64,000 nt of DNA. Origin: Bacteroidaceae bacterium. GTDB taxonomy: Bacteria; Bacteroidota; Bacteroidia; Bacteroidales; Bacteroidaceae. The translations under genes were made by a program, and so were the position numbers. This document shows, piece by piece, positions 9,430-16,968 of this stretch. The DNA is taken from contig JAFTAJ010000023.1 in the NCBI GenBank assembly GCA_017458585.1, positions 1 through 64,000 of the forward strand, read 5' to 3'. The notes under the pieces are model-generated. The model saw nothing but the letters and a program-made list of their open reading frames with translations, was not told where the DNA came from and did not search any database. Each line of letters begins with the position of its first letter. The stretch's first letter is position 1.

Positions 9430-9929
9430 TTATTCTTTCTCTTTTGTTGTTTTTATTATTGAAGTTAGCAGTCGAAGCAGCTCATCGTTGGCTTCGCTGA
9501 CTTTCCTCACGCTCGGCAAAGTGAGCGAGCTCTCTCTGCTCTCGCTTACTCGGAAAGTTGTCTGCTTTCAGCGAGTCGTACTCCTGATCGGTGAACTGAC
9601 GGAGCAGCGAGCACAGAGCGATGCTCGCATCAGCTATGTCGAGTCGCGACGGAAGTGGGCAACGCCAAATACTCGGCAGAGTGAATCACGTCCAACCAGT
9701 AGTCGGTCTCGCCCGCTTCTTTCAAAGCTATATTTAGTTTACTGATAAAGTCCTTGCGGCTCTGCGCATAAAGACCTTCACGCACATTTGCACCTATGCT
9801 GGTACCTGAGCGCAACAATTGCCTGGACATCACGGTTTCCTGTTTCTTGTCACGCAGATGTCGGTAGCACTTTGCTATCCGCTTCCCAAATGCGAGACTC
9901 TTATCACCTACAATGCTCTGCGTCGGCAT
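9430..9929 (-). pseudogene. Four-helix-bundle (23S rRNA IVS/S23-like) protein, 3' end broken by two insertions
   Basis: The first 88 residues are a normal S23/four-helix-bundle protein (FGKRIAKCYRHLRDKK, QLLRSGTSIGANVREG, FISKLNIALKEAGETDYWL). After SAEYL the frame runs into ALPTSVATRHS and stops at 9630. The expected C-terminus is still encoded further on, but in two other frames: TDQEYDSLKAD at about 9590-9560 and NDELLRLLTSIIKTT at about 9489-9440. The extra DNA between these pieces is GC-rich and palindromic (ACTTTCC/GGAAAGT and GAGCGAGCTC-type arms). So either the gene is inactivated or it makes an altered 99-residue form. This family includes the Avd accessory proteins of diversity-generating retroelements, but no reverse transcriptase is nearby. 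It sits between the polysaccharide genes and a toxin-antitoxin/defence island. Confidence 0.8.
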
Positions 9930-10002
9930 TGAACTATTATCTATTATCTATTAACTTTTAACTAACTAAGACACGGGGTCAGGTAACTGTCACGGTGAGG
10001 GA

Positions 10003-10434
10003 TTATTTATTTCCGAAAAAGGTATTGATTTCGGTAACGGTTAACATGCCGCTGGCAATGATGCGTTGCTGAACAAGGTCCAAATCGGTATCATTCAGCA
10101 GACCACAGTACTTCATGTCATCTACCAGAAAGGATTCCAACTTGGCTCGTATAGGCTGCGCACAGTTGGCATAGGAGTCGTGCGAGAGGAAATCATAATC
10201 GTCGCCCTTGAGCATCACCTGACACGACAGCATACGAGGACGTTTCTGAATATACGGGTTTATCTCTGAATTAATAAGCACGGAACACACGAGGATGCGG
10301 TCTTCGGCCACACCAGCCACTATCAGGAATTTCTCGTGGTCTATGTCGGCCCAGGGACCAAGGTACACGGCACCTGGCGCAATAGATAGTTCCCGCAGAC
10401 CGTCAAGGGCGGAAAGGGTGTTTCTGCTTGCCAT
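10003..10434 (-). CDS. Small partner of a Panacea protein, possible toxin
   Basis: I do not recognise this 143-residue protein by family. It begins MASRNTLSALDGLREL and has alternating hydrophobic strands (AVYLGPWADIDHEKFLIVAG, ILVCSVLINSEI) followed by DYDFLSHDSYANC and a helical C-terminus. The beta-rich first half with a phrase like FLSHDSYANC recalls small PemK/MazF-like barrels, but the match is only by eye. It starts nine bases after the stop of a Panacea-domain (DUF4065) gene, and Panacea domains are known antitoxins for many unrelated toxins. A toxin role is therefore plausible by association. Confidence 0.6.
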   Translation of the reverse strand: MASRNTLSALDGLRELSIAPGAVYLGPWADIDHEKFLIVAGVAEDRILVCSVLINSEINPYIQKRPRMLSCQVMLKGDDYDFLSHDSYANCAQPIRAKLESFLVDDMKYCGLLNDTDLDLVQQRIIASGMLTVTEINTFFGNK

Positions 10435-10443
10435 AGCCGTGGG

Positions 10444-10980
10444 TTAGTTAAGTGCTGACTCCAGACGGGCGTACTCGTTGACACACTCCAGCTCCTCGCT
10501 GTCAAGACCCGCTTCGCGAGCTATGCTGTCCCAATTGATGGCAAAGTCGCGGGCAGTGCTTCGCCATGCCACATCGTGCGACTTCTCCTTGATCTCGTCG
10601 TAAGAGAGAGCGGCATACTTGGCAATGGCATCGGAGAGTGCCTCCTGCTCGTTGGGCGAGAGCCGGTCAAGGTCGGCATCCTGTAGCGGCTTGACATACA
10701 TCCAATTTTCCACTTGGAAGTATTTGTCCAGCCCCTCAGTGTCGGACAGGTAGGAGTCGCCGCGAACAATCTTCAGCATATCGTACAGCCGCGACGGAAC
10801 AGGCCCTGCGTCCATGGCGATGTAGGTGTCGCCCGTGATGGGACGGCCCCAGTCTGCCAGGTGCTGACGGTCTGCAAAATAGATTATCTTGAAGATCTTG
10901 TGAAAGTCCTTGCGCTGAACTCGGTTGGACACATAAAGCAACGCATTGAGTGTCTTTACCTTATCAAACTGCACATTCAT
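10444..10980 (-). CDS. Panacea-domain (DUF4065, SocA-like) protein, probable antitoxin
   Basis: 178 residues. The N-terminal part has the SocA/Panacea pattern: KTLNALLYVSNRVQRKD, FHKIFKIIYFADRQHL, WGRPITGDTYIAMDAGPVPS, RLYDMLKIV, followed by SPNEQEALSDAIAKYAALS and DEIKEKSHDVAWRS. Panacea domains are known hyper-promiscuous antitoxins that neutralise several toxin folds by direct contact. The next gene, nine bases downstream, encodes a 143-residue protein of unknown fold, giving an antitoxin-first two-gene module. It faces the same way as the polysaccharide operon and lies between wecB and capE. Confidence 0.85.
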   Translation of the reverse strand: MNVQFDKVKTLNALLYVSNRVQRKDFHKIFKIIYFADRQHLADWGRPITGDTYIAMDAGPVPSRLYDMLKIVRGDSYLSDTEGLDKYFQVENWMYVKPLQDADLDRLSPNEQEALSDAIAKYAALSYDEIKEKSHDVAWRSTARDFAINWDSIAREAGLDSEELECVNEYARLESALN

Positions 10981-11257
10981 ACTCGTATCTTTATTAATTA
11001 TATTGCAAAATTACTACTTTAATTCCATATAGGGTGACTCTGAGCGCCATTTTAACTTTAAATTAAGAGTATCAGCATTGTGGATTGTAATACTCAACTC
11101 ACCAAAGGAGGAGTAAAGGAACACCTAAGGAAGACCTCGCAGAGCGAGGTGGAATTACGGAAATGCGGATTTACGAATTCATGGAAGGACTCTCATCTAA
11201 CTAAGTTTGTTCTTGCTTGCTTCTTGCCCTCGGTATTCGTGTAAATCGCCGCTCTTT
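10981..11257. other. Intergenic region upstream of the Panacea module
   Basis: No coding frame of note. It holds a small hairpin, CTCGCAGAGCGAG near 11136-11148, and AT-rich sequence immediately upstream of the Panacea ATG (10981-11030). A minus-strand promoter is likely here, but I see no full TTTG/TAnnTTTG pair. Confidence 0.4.
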
Positions 11258-11487
11258 CTATCCCTCAATCACCGGTATCTGCAGCGCAGCCAACCGTTCC
11301 TGCTCACCAGCCTTATCTTTCTCTATCTTGATATGCGCCATCTGCTTCCAGAACTCCCGCACCAAAGGGTTCATCTGAATATGTTCGAGACAGGTATCTG
11401 CCCCGCCACCACACCGAGTAAACTCCCGATGTACTCCACAAAACTGTCATGCCAGCTGGTGATGTATTGGTGTTGAGGGGTGGGCAT
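11258..11487 (-). pseudogene. Two overlapping 38-codon frames, probably remains of one gene
   Basis: Two short minus-strand frames overlap by ATGA at 11374-11371: one of 38 codons from 11487 (starting MPTPQHQYITSW) and one of 38 codons from 11374 (starting MNPLVREFWKQM), ending TAG at 11258. The codon choice and amphipathic composition look protein-like, and joined they read as one chain of about 76 residues. I do not recognise the family. The simplest reading is a frameshifted small gene; two coupled microproteins are possible. It follows the DUF3990 gene by 13 bases, so it may be a third member of that module. Confidence 0.35.
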
Positions 11488-11500
11488 AAAAACCGTAATT

Positions 11501-11983
11501 CTATACTTCTATTGATTCAATAAACTTCAATTCCTTGATAACATTGGGAGTATGAAACGATAATTGGTCATAGGTTTTGTAAGCTTTAAGCTGCAGAATG
11601 GCAGCCTCGGCACTTAAAACTCCACTCTCAAAAAGGTTCACTGTAGTAAAGACTTTATCATTAGCTACAGGGCCTTGTACCAGGTCATAGTCGTGCTGGC
11701 GGGATTTACGGCAGTCTGTGACAAAATAGAGCCACGGCTCGTCGGCTCCGCTGAACAGGCGAATATCCAGATCTGGGTTCTTCAGTAACGACTCGTCGAA
11801 CTCATAGACGCTCACTATGGCACGCTGGGCCTCTTCACGCTCCTGCTTGATATGCGCCCAACGAACAGCCTGCTCATAATTACTCGTGGTGTAAAAACCC
11901 TTACCAAAGTCGGCATTGGGACGGCCCAGCCGGAGTGAAGGCTTTCTTACCGTGACAGTTGATCCGTGGTATAGTCTAATCAT
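11501..11983 (-). CDS. DUF3990 protein, ADP-ribosyltransferase-like fold
   Basis: 160 residues, full length for DUF3990. Seen: LYHGSTVTVRKPSL at residues 4-17 and NADFGKGFYTTSNYEQA at residues 24-40, the family signature, followed by WAHIKQ. DUF3990 belongs to the ADP-ribosyltransferase clan; the early His-Gly and the GFYTT segment correspond to the NAD pocket of that fold. It overlaps the upstream DUF3791 gene by ATGA, an arrangement expected for a toxin-antitoxin or effector-immunity pair. That it is a toxin is inferred from fold and gene order. Confidence 0.82.
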   Translation of the reverse strand: MIRLYHGSTVTVRKPSLRLGRPNADFGKGFYTTSNYEQAVRWAHIKQEREEAQRAIVSVYEFDESLLKNPDLDIRLFSGADEPWLYFVTDCRKSRQHDYDLVQGPVANDKVFTTVNLFESGVLSAEAAILQLKAYKTYDQLSFHTPNVIKELKFIESIEV

Positions 11984-12405
11984 CTCTTCCTCCTGTTAAT
12001 GTACCTTTGAATATCGTCCAACACATAATCTAGCCCCTGGGTGTGAAGCAAATCGTAGTTGTCTATGACATACTCATCGGCCCCAGATTCCTTGAATATC
12101 ACCCACGCACGCATACCGCTTATTTCTTTACGGATAGCATAGTTCTCCAGACAGTAGGTGTAAAACTCAAAAACAGTCTTATCGACACCTATCTGCTGGC
12201 GGCTGCGCCTGAGTTCAAACTCCTCATATAGCGCTTCTGTACTGAGATACCACCACTTGGCTTTCTCGTCATAAAGCCGTTCATACATCGGATTGACATA
12301 GATGTACACCAGTGCATCATCCAGCGAGATACGCTTCACCCGCGAAACATACTCCGCCAAATGCGATATCTTGATAGGTATTATGTTCTCTTCGTAAACG
12401 CTCAT
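11980..12405 (-). CDS. DUF3791-like protein, partner of DUF3990
   Basis: 141 residues from the ATG at 12405 (MSVYEENIIPIKI). An upstream in-frame ATG at 12432 would add nine residues. Seen: an N-terminal helical part (ISHLAEYVSRVKRISLDDAL) with the pattern LVYIYVNPMYERLYDEKAKWWYLS, and a second half VFEFYTYCLENYAIRKEI, GMRAWVIFKESGADEYVIDNYD, LLHTQGLDYVLDDI. This second half is the DUF3791 pattern and the first half looks like a related copy, so the protein may be a tandem duplication or fusion. It ends inside the start of the DUF3990 gene; if DUF3990 is a toxin, this would be its antitoxin. Confidence 0.75.
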   Translation of the reverse strand: MSVYEENIIPIKISHLAEYVSRVKRISLDDALVYIYVNPMYERLYDEKAKWWYLSTEALYEEFELRRSRQQIGVDKTVFEFYTYCLENYAIRKEISGMRAWVIFKESGADEYVIDNYDLLHTQGLDYVLDDIQRYINRRKR

Positions 12406-12459
12406 AATACTGTTCCTATTGCTTAAAAGCATTGTTACTCATAGTACGCTTCAACTGAA

Positions 12460-13077
12460 TTAATCTACATTAAGTCTGTTCGACAAAAGATTAATATCAT
12501 CAACATCAGTTATTGTACCTCTTTCCTCCAAGAATAGTTTATAAGGCTCCGACAATTTCTCGCGAAAAAAATCATACAACAAAGAATGAATAACTTCCTT
12601 CTTTTGCCTCATGCCCCTTTTGCGAATAACATCAGAATCTTTTGCATTTGAAATGCTCAGCTTCTTACGAATAAATGCTGAGTTCATTGTTGCAAGCATC
12701 TCAATCTTTTGAGTATTATTTCTCTTTTTTGATAGGTTTCCAACAACAATCCCATCTGGCGAAATTTCATAAATAGAAACATTTCTCTTTGTCAAGCTCT
12801 GAATCTTTGCAAAATGATCTCGGGTGGTGAAAATAATAGTATAGTCGAATATCTTGGAATATTCTGTTATTTGTTCTGTTAATCTTCGTAAATCGTCTCT
12901 ACTGCTCTTTATCTCAATCGCATAGGTTTGTCCTTTAAACAAAGCTAACAAGTCAACTACTTTCCGGCTACTTCCATACTTGACTTCGTTGCCAATAACA
13001 ACTCCTTGAAAGGTTTCAATCAAGAAGTCAATTGCCCTAATTTTGATTATATCAGCAGGTCTTATAGTAAATGCCAT
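12460..13077 (-). CDS. sce7726-family nuclease-like protein (PD-(D/E)XK)
   Basis: 205 residues. The segment VVIGNEVKYGSSRKVVDLLAL (residues about 26-46) followed by QTYAIEIKSSRDDLRRLTEQ carries the D...ExK pattern of PD-(D/E)XK nucleases: the Asp in VVDLL and Glu/Lys in AIEIKS. The C-terminal half is basic and helical. This is the pattern of sce7726-family proteins, named after a Sorangium gene that sits next to sce7725, a beta-family protein; the gene directly upstream here is also a beta-family protein, three bases away. It is the last gene of a four-gene operon. A role in nucleic-acid cleavage and phage defence is inferred. Confidence 0.8.
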   Translation of the reverse strand: MAFTIRPADIIKIRAIDFLIETFQGVVIGNEVKYGSSRKVVDLLALFKGQTYAIEIKSSRDDLRRLTEQITEYSKIFDYTIIFTTRDHFAKIQSLTKRNVSIYEISPDGIVVGNLSKKRNNTQKIEMLATMNSAFIRKKLSISNAKDSDVIRKRGMRQKKEVIHSLLYDFFREKLSEPYKLFLEERGTITDVDDINLLSNRLNVD

Positions 13078-13080
13078 TGT

Positions 13081-14175
13081 TTATAAACCAAGTCTTATTA
13101 CCTGCTGACAAATATGGGTATTCATTCGAACTGAAATCCAAAAAGAAGGTTGTGATGATGGAACAGAACCCATCGAACAGTTTACAATCTGTCGGATACC
13201 CCATACATCAATCAGACTTAACGGGAACCTTGAATCTGCTGTTGCCAGTCGTGCAACTTGTTCGTAAGTTGATGAATAAGCCGTTGTCCTGCTTGGCCTG
13301 CGCCGTCTGTTGTAATAAACTAGAGTTTGCAACGCTACATCAATCTTTGGAAGCCAACCATTCGCCATAACAATACTGTCATTGCGCTTGGGATTGACAG
13401 TGCCGTAATCTCCATAAATAACTTCCTTATTCTCCTTTACCACACCATTATAAAGATCTATCTCACGAAGTGGGATGTCATCAGCAAATTCATCATTCGT
13501 TTCTGCTACATTGTTGGGGTATGTTGTCGACACCAAGACTATCTTATATTTTCTGTCTTCAAGTACACTCTTAATACGAGGGATGATGGCATTGCAAGCT
13601 GTCACAGTTGTACTGATGGTAGAGACAGGTACATACTCACAATCGACGACAACCAACAACTCCTTTGTCTTCGGGAAATTGGCCGTAATCAGTCTCAAGT
13701 CTTCGATTCCATCTTCATTTCCGATAGAATAACGATACATGATGCTGTTAAATCTCACATTCAGTTGTTGAAGTTCAGATTTTACGTTATTCTCAAAATC
13801 ATCATCGTCGTAGTTCAAAAGAACCGAAGGAATAACGGACTTGAAGTTATTGTCAAAAACGAGGTCATCCAACAACTGTATCCATTTTGCATATCCTCCA
13901 TTATAATCAAACAACTCATCTATCTCAGGCGAAGACAATGATTCTATGGAGGTAACATCGAATGCTATATCAAACCCGCGATAGATTTCTCTTATCTTAT
14001 CAATCAGTTTATAATATGGGTAGGAAACAGTCTTCTTGTCTTTAGAAGTCACCTTGCGGCCACGAGTCAATTCAACGATAGGCAGAATTTTGTCTAGTAC
14101 ATCCTTGGATAGATTGAACATCGCCCTCAGCTCCGCCTGGGCGGTCTTTGCAATAACACAATACTTCTTATCCAT
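13081..14175 (-). CDS. Beta-family (T4 beta protein-like, sce7725-type) protein
   Basis: 364 residues. The N-terminal KYCVIAKTAQAELRAMFNLS followed by ILPIVELTRGRK is the signature of the beta-protein family (PF14350). The rest alternates strands and helices as in a TIM-barrel-like fold: FDIAFDVTSIESL, FKSVIPSVLLNYD, ELLVVVDCEYVPV, YKIVLVSTTYPNN. No catalytic residue can be assigned by eye. It overlaps the ImmA/IrrE stop by one base (TAATG), which indicates translational coupling. Beta-family proteins are often found beside sce7726-family proteins, as here; their biochemical activity is not known to me. Confidence 0.8.
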   Translation of the reverse strand: MDKKYCVIAKTAQAELRAMFNLSKDVLDKILPIVELTRGRKVTSKDKKTVSYPYYKLIDKIREIYRGFDIAFDVTSIESLSSPEIDELFDYNGGYAKWIQLLDDLVFDNNFKSVIPSVLLNYDDDDFENNVKSELQQLNVRFNSIMYRYSIGNEDGIEDLRLITANFPKTKELLVVVDCEYVPVSTISTTVTACNAIIPRIKSVLEDRKYKIVLVSTTYPNNVAETNDEFADDIPLREIDLYNGVVKENKEVIYGDYGTVNPKRNDSIVMANGWLPKIDVALQTLVYYNRRRRPSRTTAYSSTYEQVARLATADSRFPLSLIDVWGIRQIVNCSMGSVPSSQPSFWISVRMNTHICQQVIRLGL

Positions 14176-14735
14176 TACTCTTTGGTCTTATATTTCAACT
14201 CTTTGACACGATAAAGCATCGCAGATGACGATACGCCAAACCGACTGGCCAGATCTGCAACACTTCGAATATTCTCCCTATCTATCAGTTGGCGCACCTG
14301 CTCTTCTGGCATCAAGAGTTCGGATGCAAACCTGTTGGCCGTAAATTCAAAGTTGTCTGATGACATGCCCCTAAAGAATGTGGTATCAACGAACTCCTGC
14401 TCATCATCCTTATGATAGATATAATGACCTAGTTCATGGGCAATAGTAAACCGCTGACGATTCTTGCTATGAACACTGTTGACTCTAATTAGCCAATGAT
14501 TATCTTGTTTTGAAAGAGATCCCGACAAGGTAGAATCAAATTCGGTATATTCTAACTTCACGTCAGGAATGAATTGAATGAGTTTCTCTATGTCTAAGGC
14601 AAGGTTATCATAACAATCATGCTGAACACCTAATCTCCTAATGTCTTCAACAGAACGCAACAGAACGAGTGTAGAATCTGCTGAATTAACATCCGGCTGC
14701 TCCGTTATAGGCTTTCTTTTTCCTCTTGTTCCCAT
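14175..14735 (-). CDS. ImmA/IrrE family metallo-endopeptidase
   Basis: 186 residues. The zinc motif is RFTIAHELGHYIYHKDD (HExxH at about residue 100) and the third ligand region is FEFTANRFASELLMPEEQV (Glu in the ANRFA segment), the ImmA/IrrE pattern. The C-terminus (SVADLASRFGVSSSAMLYRV) looks like a helix-turn-helix, common in this family. ImmA cuts the ImmR repressor of ICEBs1 and IrrE/PprI cuts DdrO on DNA damage, so this protein may sense a signal and cleave a repressor; no HTH repressor gene is adjacent. It lies six bases after the membrane protein gene and overlaps the beta-family gene. Confidence 0.9.
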   Translation of the reverse strand: MGTRGKRKPITEQPDVNSADSTLVLLRSVEDIRRLGVQHDCYDNLALDIEKLIQFIPDVKLEYTEFDSTLSGSLSKQDNHWLIRVNSVHSKNRQRFTIAHELGHYIYHKDDEQEFVDTTFFRGMSSDNFEFTANRFASELLMPEEQVRQLIDRENIRSVADLASRFGVSSSAMLYRVKELKYKTKE

Positions 14736-14741
14736 GTTATT

Positions 14742-15530
14742 CTACGCTTCTGGTTCAGTTGTTTCTATTGCTTGCTCTGATTGAGCTACAGGAACAGGCT
14801 CCTCAACATGATGGATTGTAGCTCCAGTTGCCACTTGCTCCTGCAATTCGGCAACCACGTTGAAAATCTCCTGCTGCTTCTTTTTTATGTCATTAACGGT
14901 AGCTGTTACAGAGGCAATGTTCTTTTGATTTGCCTCCACATTGGTCGACAAATCATCGACTTCTTCCTTTTTGGCAATATTGTCTTCAATACGACCGCCA
15001 ATTGCGCTCTGTATTACTACGTCTATGCTCTTTGAATCACTAAGCATACTTCGAAGCTCGTCAATTATCTTTTGCCGCTGCTTATCCTCCAACTGCCTCT
15101 GTTTGTCTTCAAGTTCTTTCGCCTTATTCTCGAACTTGCTTTCAAATTGACTCTTTATGGTCAAATATGTCACTATCGTGAACAACACAAAAAGAGCTGT
15201 TAAAACTGCTACTAATGTGTTATAATAATCCGTTATTCTGGATGCAAACTCATCGGAAGATAACAATTCTCCTTTTTCACGCATTTTTTGCAGAAATGCG
15301 GTGTTTATAGCCAAAGTGTCGACCAAATTTGACTCAGCAAGTACTTTATTAGCATCACCTGATATGACAAGAGTCTTTGTTGTATCAGTTATTGCTTGTA
15401 CAATAGCTTTAGTTGTATCCTTAGCTGAAGTGTATGGCTTCGCCCACACAGATACGGCCATCCCTGTTATGGCAATCGCTAATACAACGCCAACAACATA
15501 CCCAATTGTTACTCTCGTTTTGTTACTCAT
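14742..15530 (-). CDS. Two-TM membrane protein with cytoplasmic coiled coil
   Basis: 262 residues, family not recognised. Membrane segments are visible at residues about 7-30 (YVVGVVLAIAITGMAVSVW) and 112-133 (TLVAVLTALFVLFTIVTYLT). The roughly 80 residues between are Thr-rich and likely face the periplasm. From about residue 135 to 245 a long charged stretch (KELEDKQRQLEDKQRQKI, later SVTATVNDIKKKQQEI) is predicted coiled coil. This sensor-like topology, and its place as the first gene of an operon with an ImmA/IrrE peptidase, suggest that it detects something at the envelope. The gap to capE downstream of the operon and the 160-base gap upstream make the four genes a separable unit. Confidence 0.7.
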   Translation of the reverse strand: MSNKTRVTIGYVVGVVLAIAITGMAVSVWAKPYTSAKDTTKAIVQAITDTTKTLVISGDANKVLAESNLVDTLAINTAFLQKMREKGELLSSDEFASRITDYYNTLVAVLTALFVLFTIVTYLTIKSQFESKFENKAKELEDKQRQLEDKQRQKIIDELRSMLSDSKSIDVVIQSAIGGRIEDNIAKKEEVDDLSTNVEANQKNIASVTATVNDIKKKQQEIFNVVAELQEQVATGATIHHVEEPVPVAQSEQAIETTEPEA

Positions 15531-15693
15531 TTATGCTTTATCAGGAAATGAATCGACTTTCAAAAAAAGCGTTTATATCATGCGCTTCGCGCTAATGCGA
15601 CCTACGCCCACCGGCCATTATGGCTACATGGTTGTTTCGTATGATTGGCTTGTTATCTTCTTGGTATCTTCTTCCGTGCTTCTTCCTTCCGTC

Positions 15694-16773
15694 TTACTTA
15701 ACGATGTTGGGTACTCCGTTGAGTTCATTTTGAATGTACTCAAGGGAGGCTATCTTCTCTATCGTCTCTTCCAGATTGAGCCGCCGGGTGTTGTCGGAGT
15801 TGAATTCTTCGATGGTGGCGCGTTTGGTGTCGCCTTCTTTGAAGAATTTGTCGTAGTTGAGGTCGCGGTTGTCGGCAGGGACGCGGTAGAAGTTGCCCAT
15901 GTCTTCGGCCTTGGCGCATTCTTCTTTGGTGAGGAGGGTTTCGTACATCTTCTCGCCGTGGCGGATGCCGATGACTTTGATCTCGGGAAGAGATTCCGGG
16001 TCAAGCCCGGAATGAGGGGCCTGGTGCTTGAAGAGGTCTCTGACGGCTTCGGCCTGGGTCTGGATGGTGCAGGCGGGGGCTTTCTGGACGAGGATGTCGC
16101 CATTCTGCCCGTGTTCGAAGGCGAAGAGGACAAGGTCCACGGCCTCCTCGAGGCTCATGATGAAGCGGGTCATCCTGGGCTCGGTGAGGGTGATGGGGTT
16201 GCCCTTGCGGATCTGGTCGATCCACAGAGGAATCACGCTGCCGCGGCTGCACATGACGTTGCCGTAGCGGGTGCAGCAGATCTTGGTGCTGCCGCTGAGG
16301 CGGCTCTTGGCCACGGCTATCTTCTCCTCGATGGCCTTGGTGATGCCCATGGCGTTGATGGGATAGGCGGCTTTGTCGGTGGAGAGGCAGATGACGCACT
16401 TCACGCCCGCGTCGATGGCGGCATCGAGGGTGTTGTCCGTGCCGATGACGTTGGTCTTGACGGCTTCCATGGGGAAGAACTCGCAGCTGGGCACCTGCTT
16501 GAGGGCCGCGGCGTGGAACACGTAATCGACCCCCTTCATGGCGTACTTGAGGGTGCTCTTGTTGCGCACATCGCCAATGTAGAACTTGATCTTCCCCGCC
16601 ACCTCCGGCATCCGCGCCTGGAAGTCGTGCCGCATATCGTCCTGCTTCTTCTCATCCCTTGAGAAAATCCTGATCTCCCCGATATCCGTCTTCAAGAACC
16701 GGTTCAAAACAGCATTACCGAAGGATCCCGTGCCGCCCGTGATAAGGAGCACTTTGTCTTTGAATAAACTCAT
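15694..16773 (-). CDS. capE: UDP-GlcNAc 4,6-dehydratase/5-epimerase (CapE/FnlA)
   Basis: First enzyme of the UDP-N-acetyl-L-fucosamine pathway, 359 residues. Seen: LLITGGTGSFGNAVLNRFL (Rossmann), FSRDEKKQDDMRHDF, HAAALKQVPSCEFFPMEAV, CLSTDKAAYPINAMGITKA (the MGxxK variant active site of this dehydratase family), and RYGNVMCSRGSVIPLW. The residues APHSGLDPESL (about 250-260) are additional: they are encoded by a palindromic repeat inserted in frame at about 15990-16020, and flanking family sequence resumes on both sides. CapF (17460-18779) and CapG (19303-20469) in the same operon complete UDP-L-FucNAc synthesis. Confidence 0.95.
   Translation of the reverse strand: MSLFKDKVLLITGGTGSFGNAVLNRFLKTDIGEIRIFSRDEKKQDDMRHDFQARMPEVAGKIKFYIGDVRNKSTLKYAMKGVDYVFHAAALKQVPSCEFFPMEAVKTNVIGTDNTLDAAIDAGVKCVICLSTDKAAYPINAMGITKAIEEKIAVAKSRLSGSTKICCTRYGNVMCSRGSVIPLWIDQIRKGNPITLTEPRMTRFIMSLEEAVDLVLFAFEHGQNGDILVQKAPACTIQTQAEAVRDLFKHQAPHSGLDPESLPEIKVIGIRHGEKMYETLLTKEECAKAEDMGNFYRVPADNRDLNYDKFFKEGDTKRATIEEFNSDNTRRLNLEETIEKIASLEYIQNELNGVPNIVK
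15990..16018. repeat. In-frame palindromic element inside capE
   Basis: An inverted repeat of the form GATTCCGGGTC / GACCCGGAATG-type arms (ATTCCGGGTCAAGCCCGGAAT) lies inside the coding sequence. It belongs to the same family as the clusters at 16826-16968 and 17328-17455, and encodes SGLDPES in the host protein. It resembles in behaviour the Rickettsia palindromic elements that insert in frame. Confidence 0.8.
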
Positions 16774-16825
16774 ATGATTTTGATGTTATGTTGTTGTCTT
16801 GTTGTTGTCTTGTTGTTTCCTTTCG

Positions 16826-16968
16826 TTCCTCATCCCGGGCTTGACCCGGGATCTCCTGCCTTGCATTCCTCATTGCGGGCTTGACCCGCAATCTCCTGGG
16901 GATTCCGGCTCGGAGGCCGGAATGAGGGGCTTGGATTCCGCATCAAGTGCGGAATGAGGGTTGTACTG
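16826..16968. repeat. Cluster of palindromic elements, left of the GIY-YIG gene
   Basis: At least four imperfect palindromes follow one another, each with the form TCATTCCGC-gap-GCGGAATGAGG, with variants such as TCATCCCGGGCTTGACCCGG, GCGGGCTTGACCCGC and CCGGCTCGGAGGCCGG. The arms differ between copies but stay complementary within each copy, so the hairpin appears to be maintained. The 3' end of the GIY-YIG gene runs into this cluster. Confidence 0.85.

Noticed and set aside
9430-9929. Avd component of a diversity-generating retroelement
   Set aside because: The family includes Avd, but there is no reverse transcriptase, template repeat or variable repeat target in the neighbourhood.
11207-11476. 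An 89-codon plus-strand frame
   Set aside because: No protein-like pattern; the opposite strand holds a more convincing pair of small coupled frames.
15301-16662. A 453-codon plus-strand frame opposite capE and the membrane protein gene
   Set aside because: Its sequence is a Gly/Val/Asp-rich shadow of the capE codons, and capE has clear family motifs.
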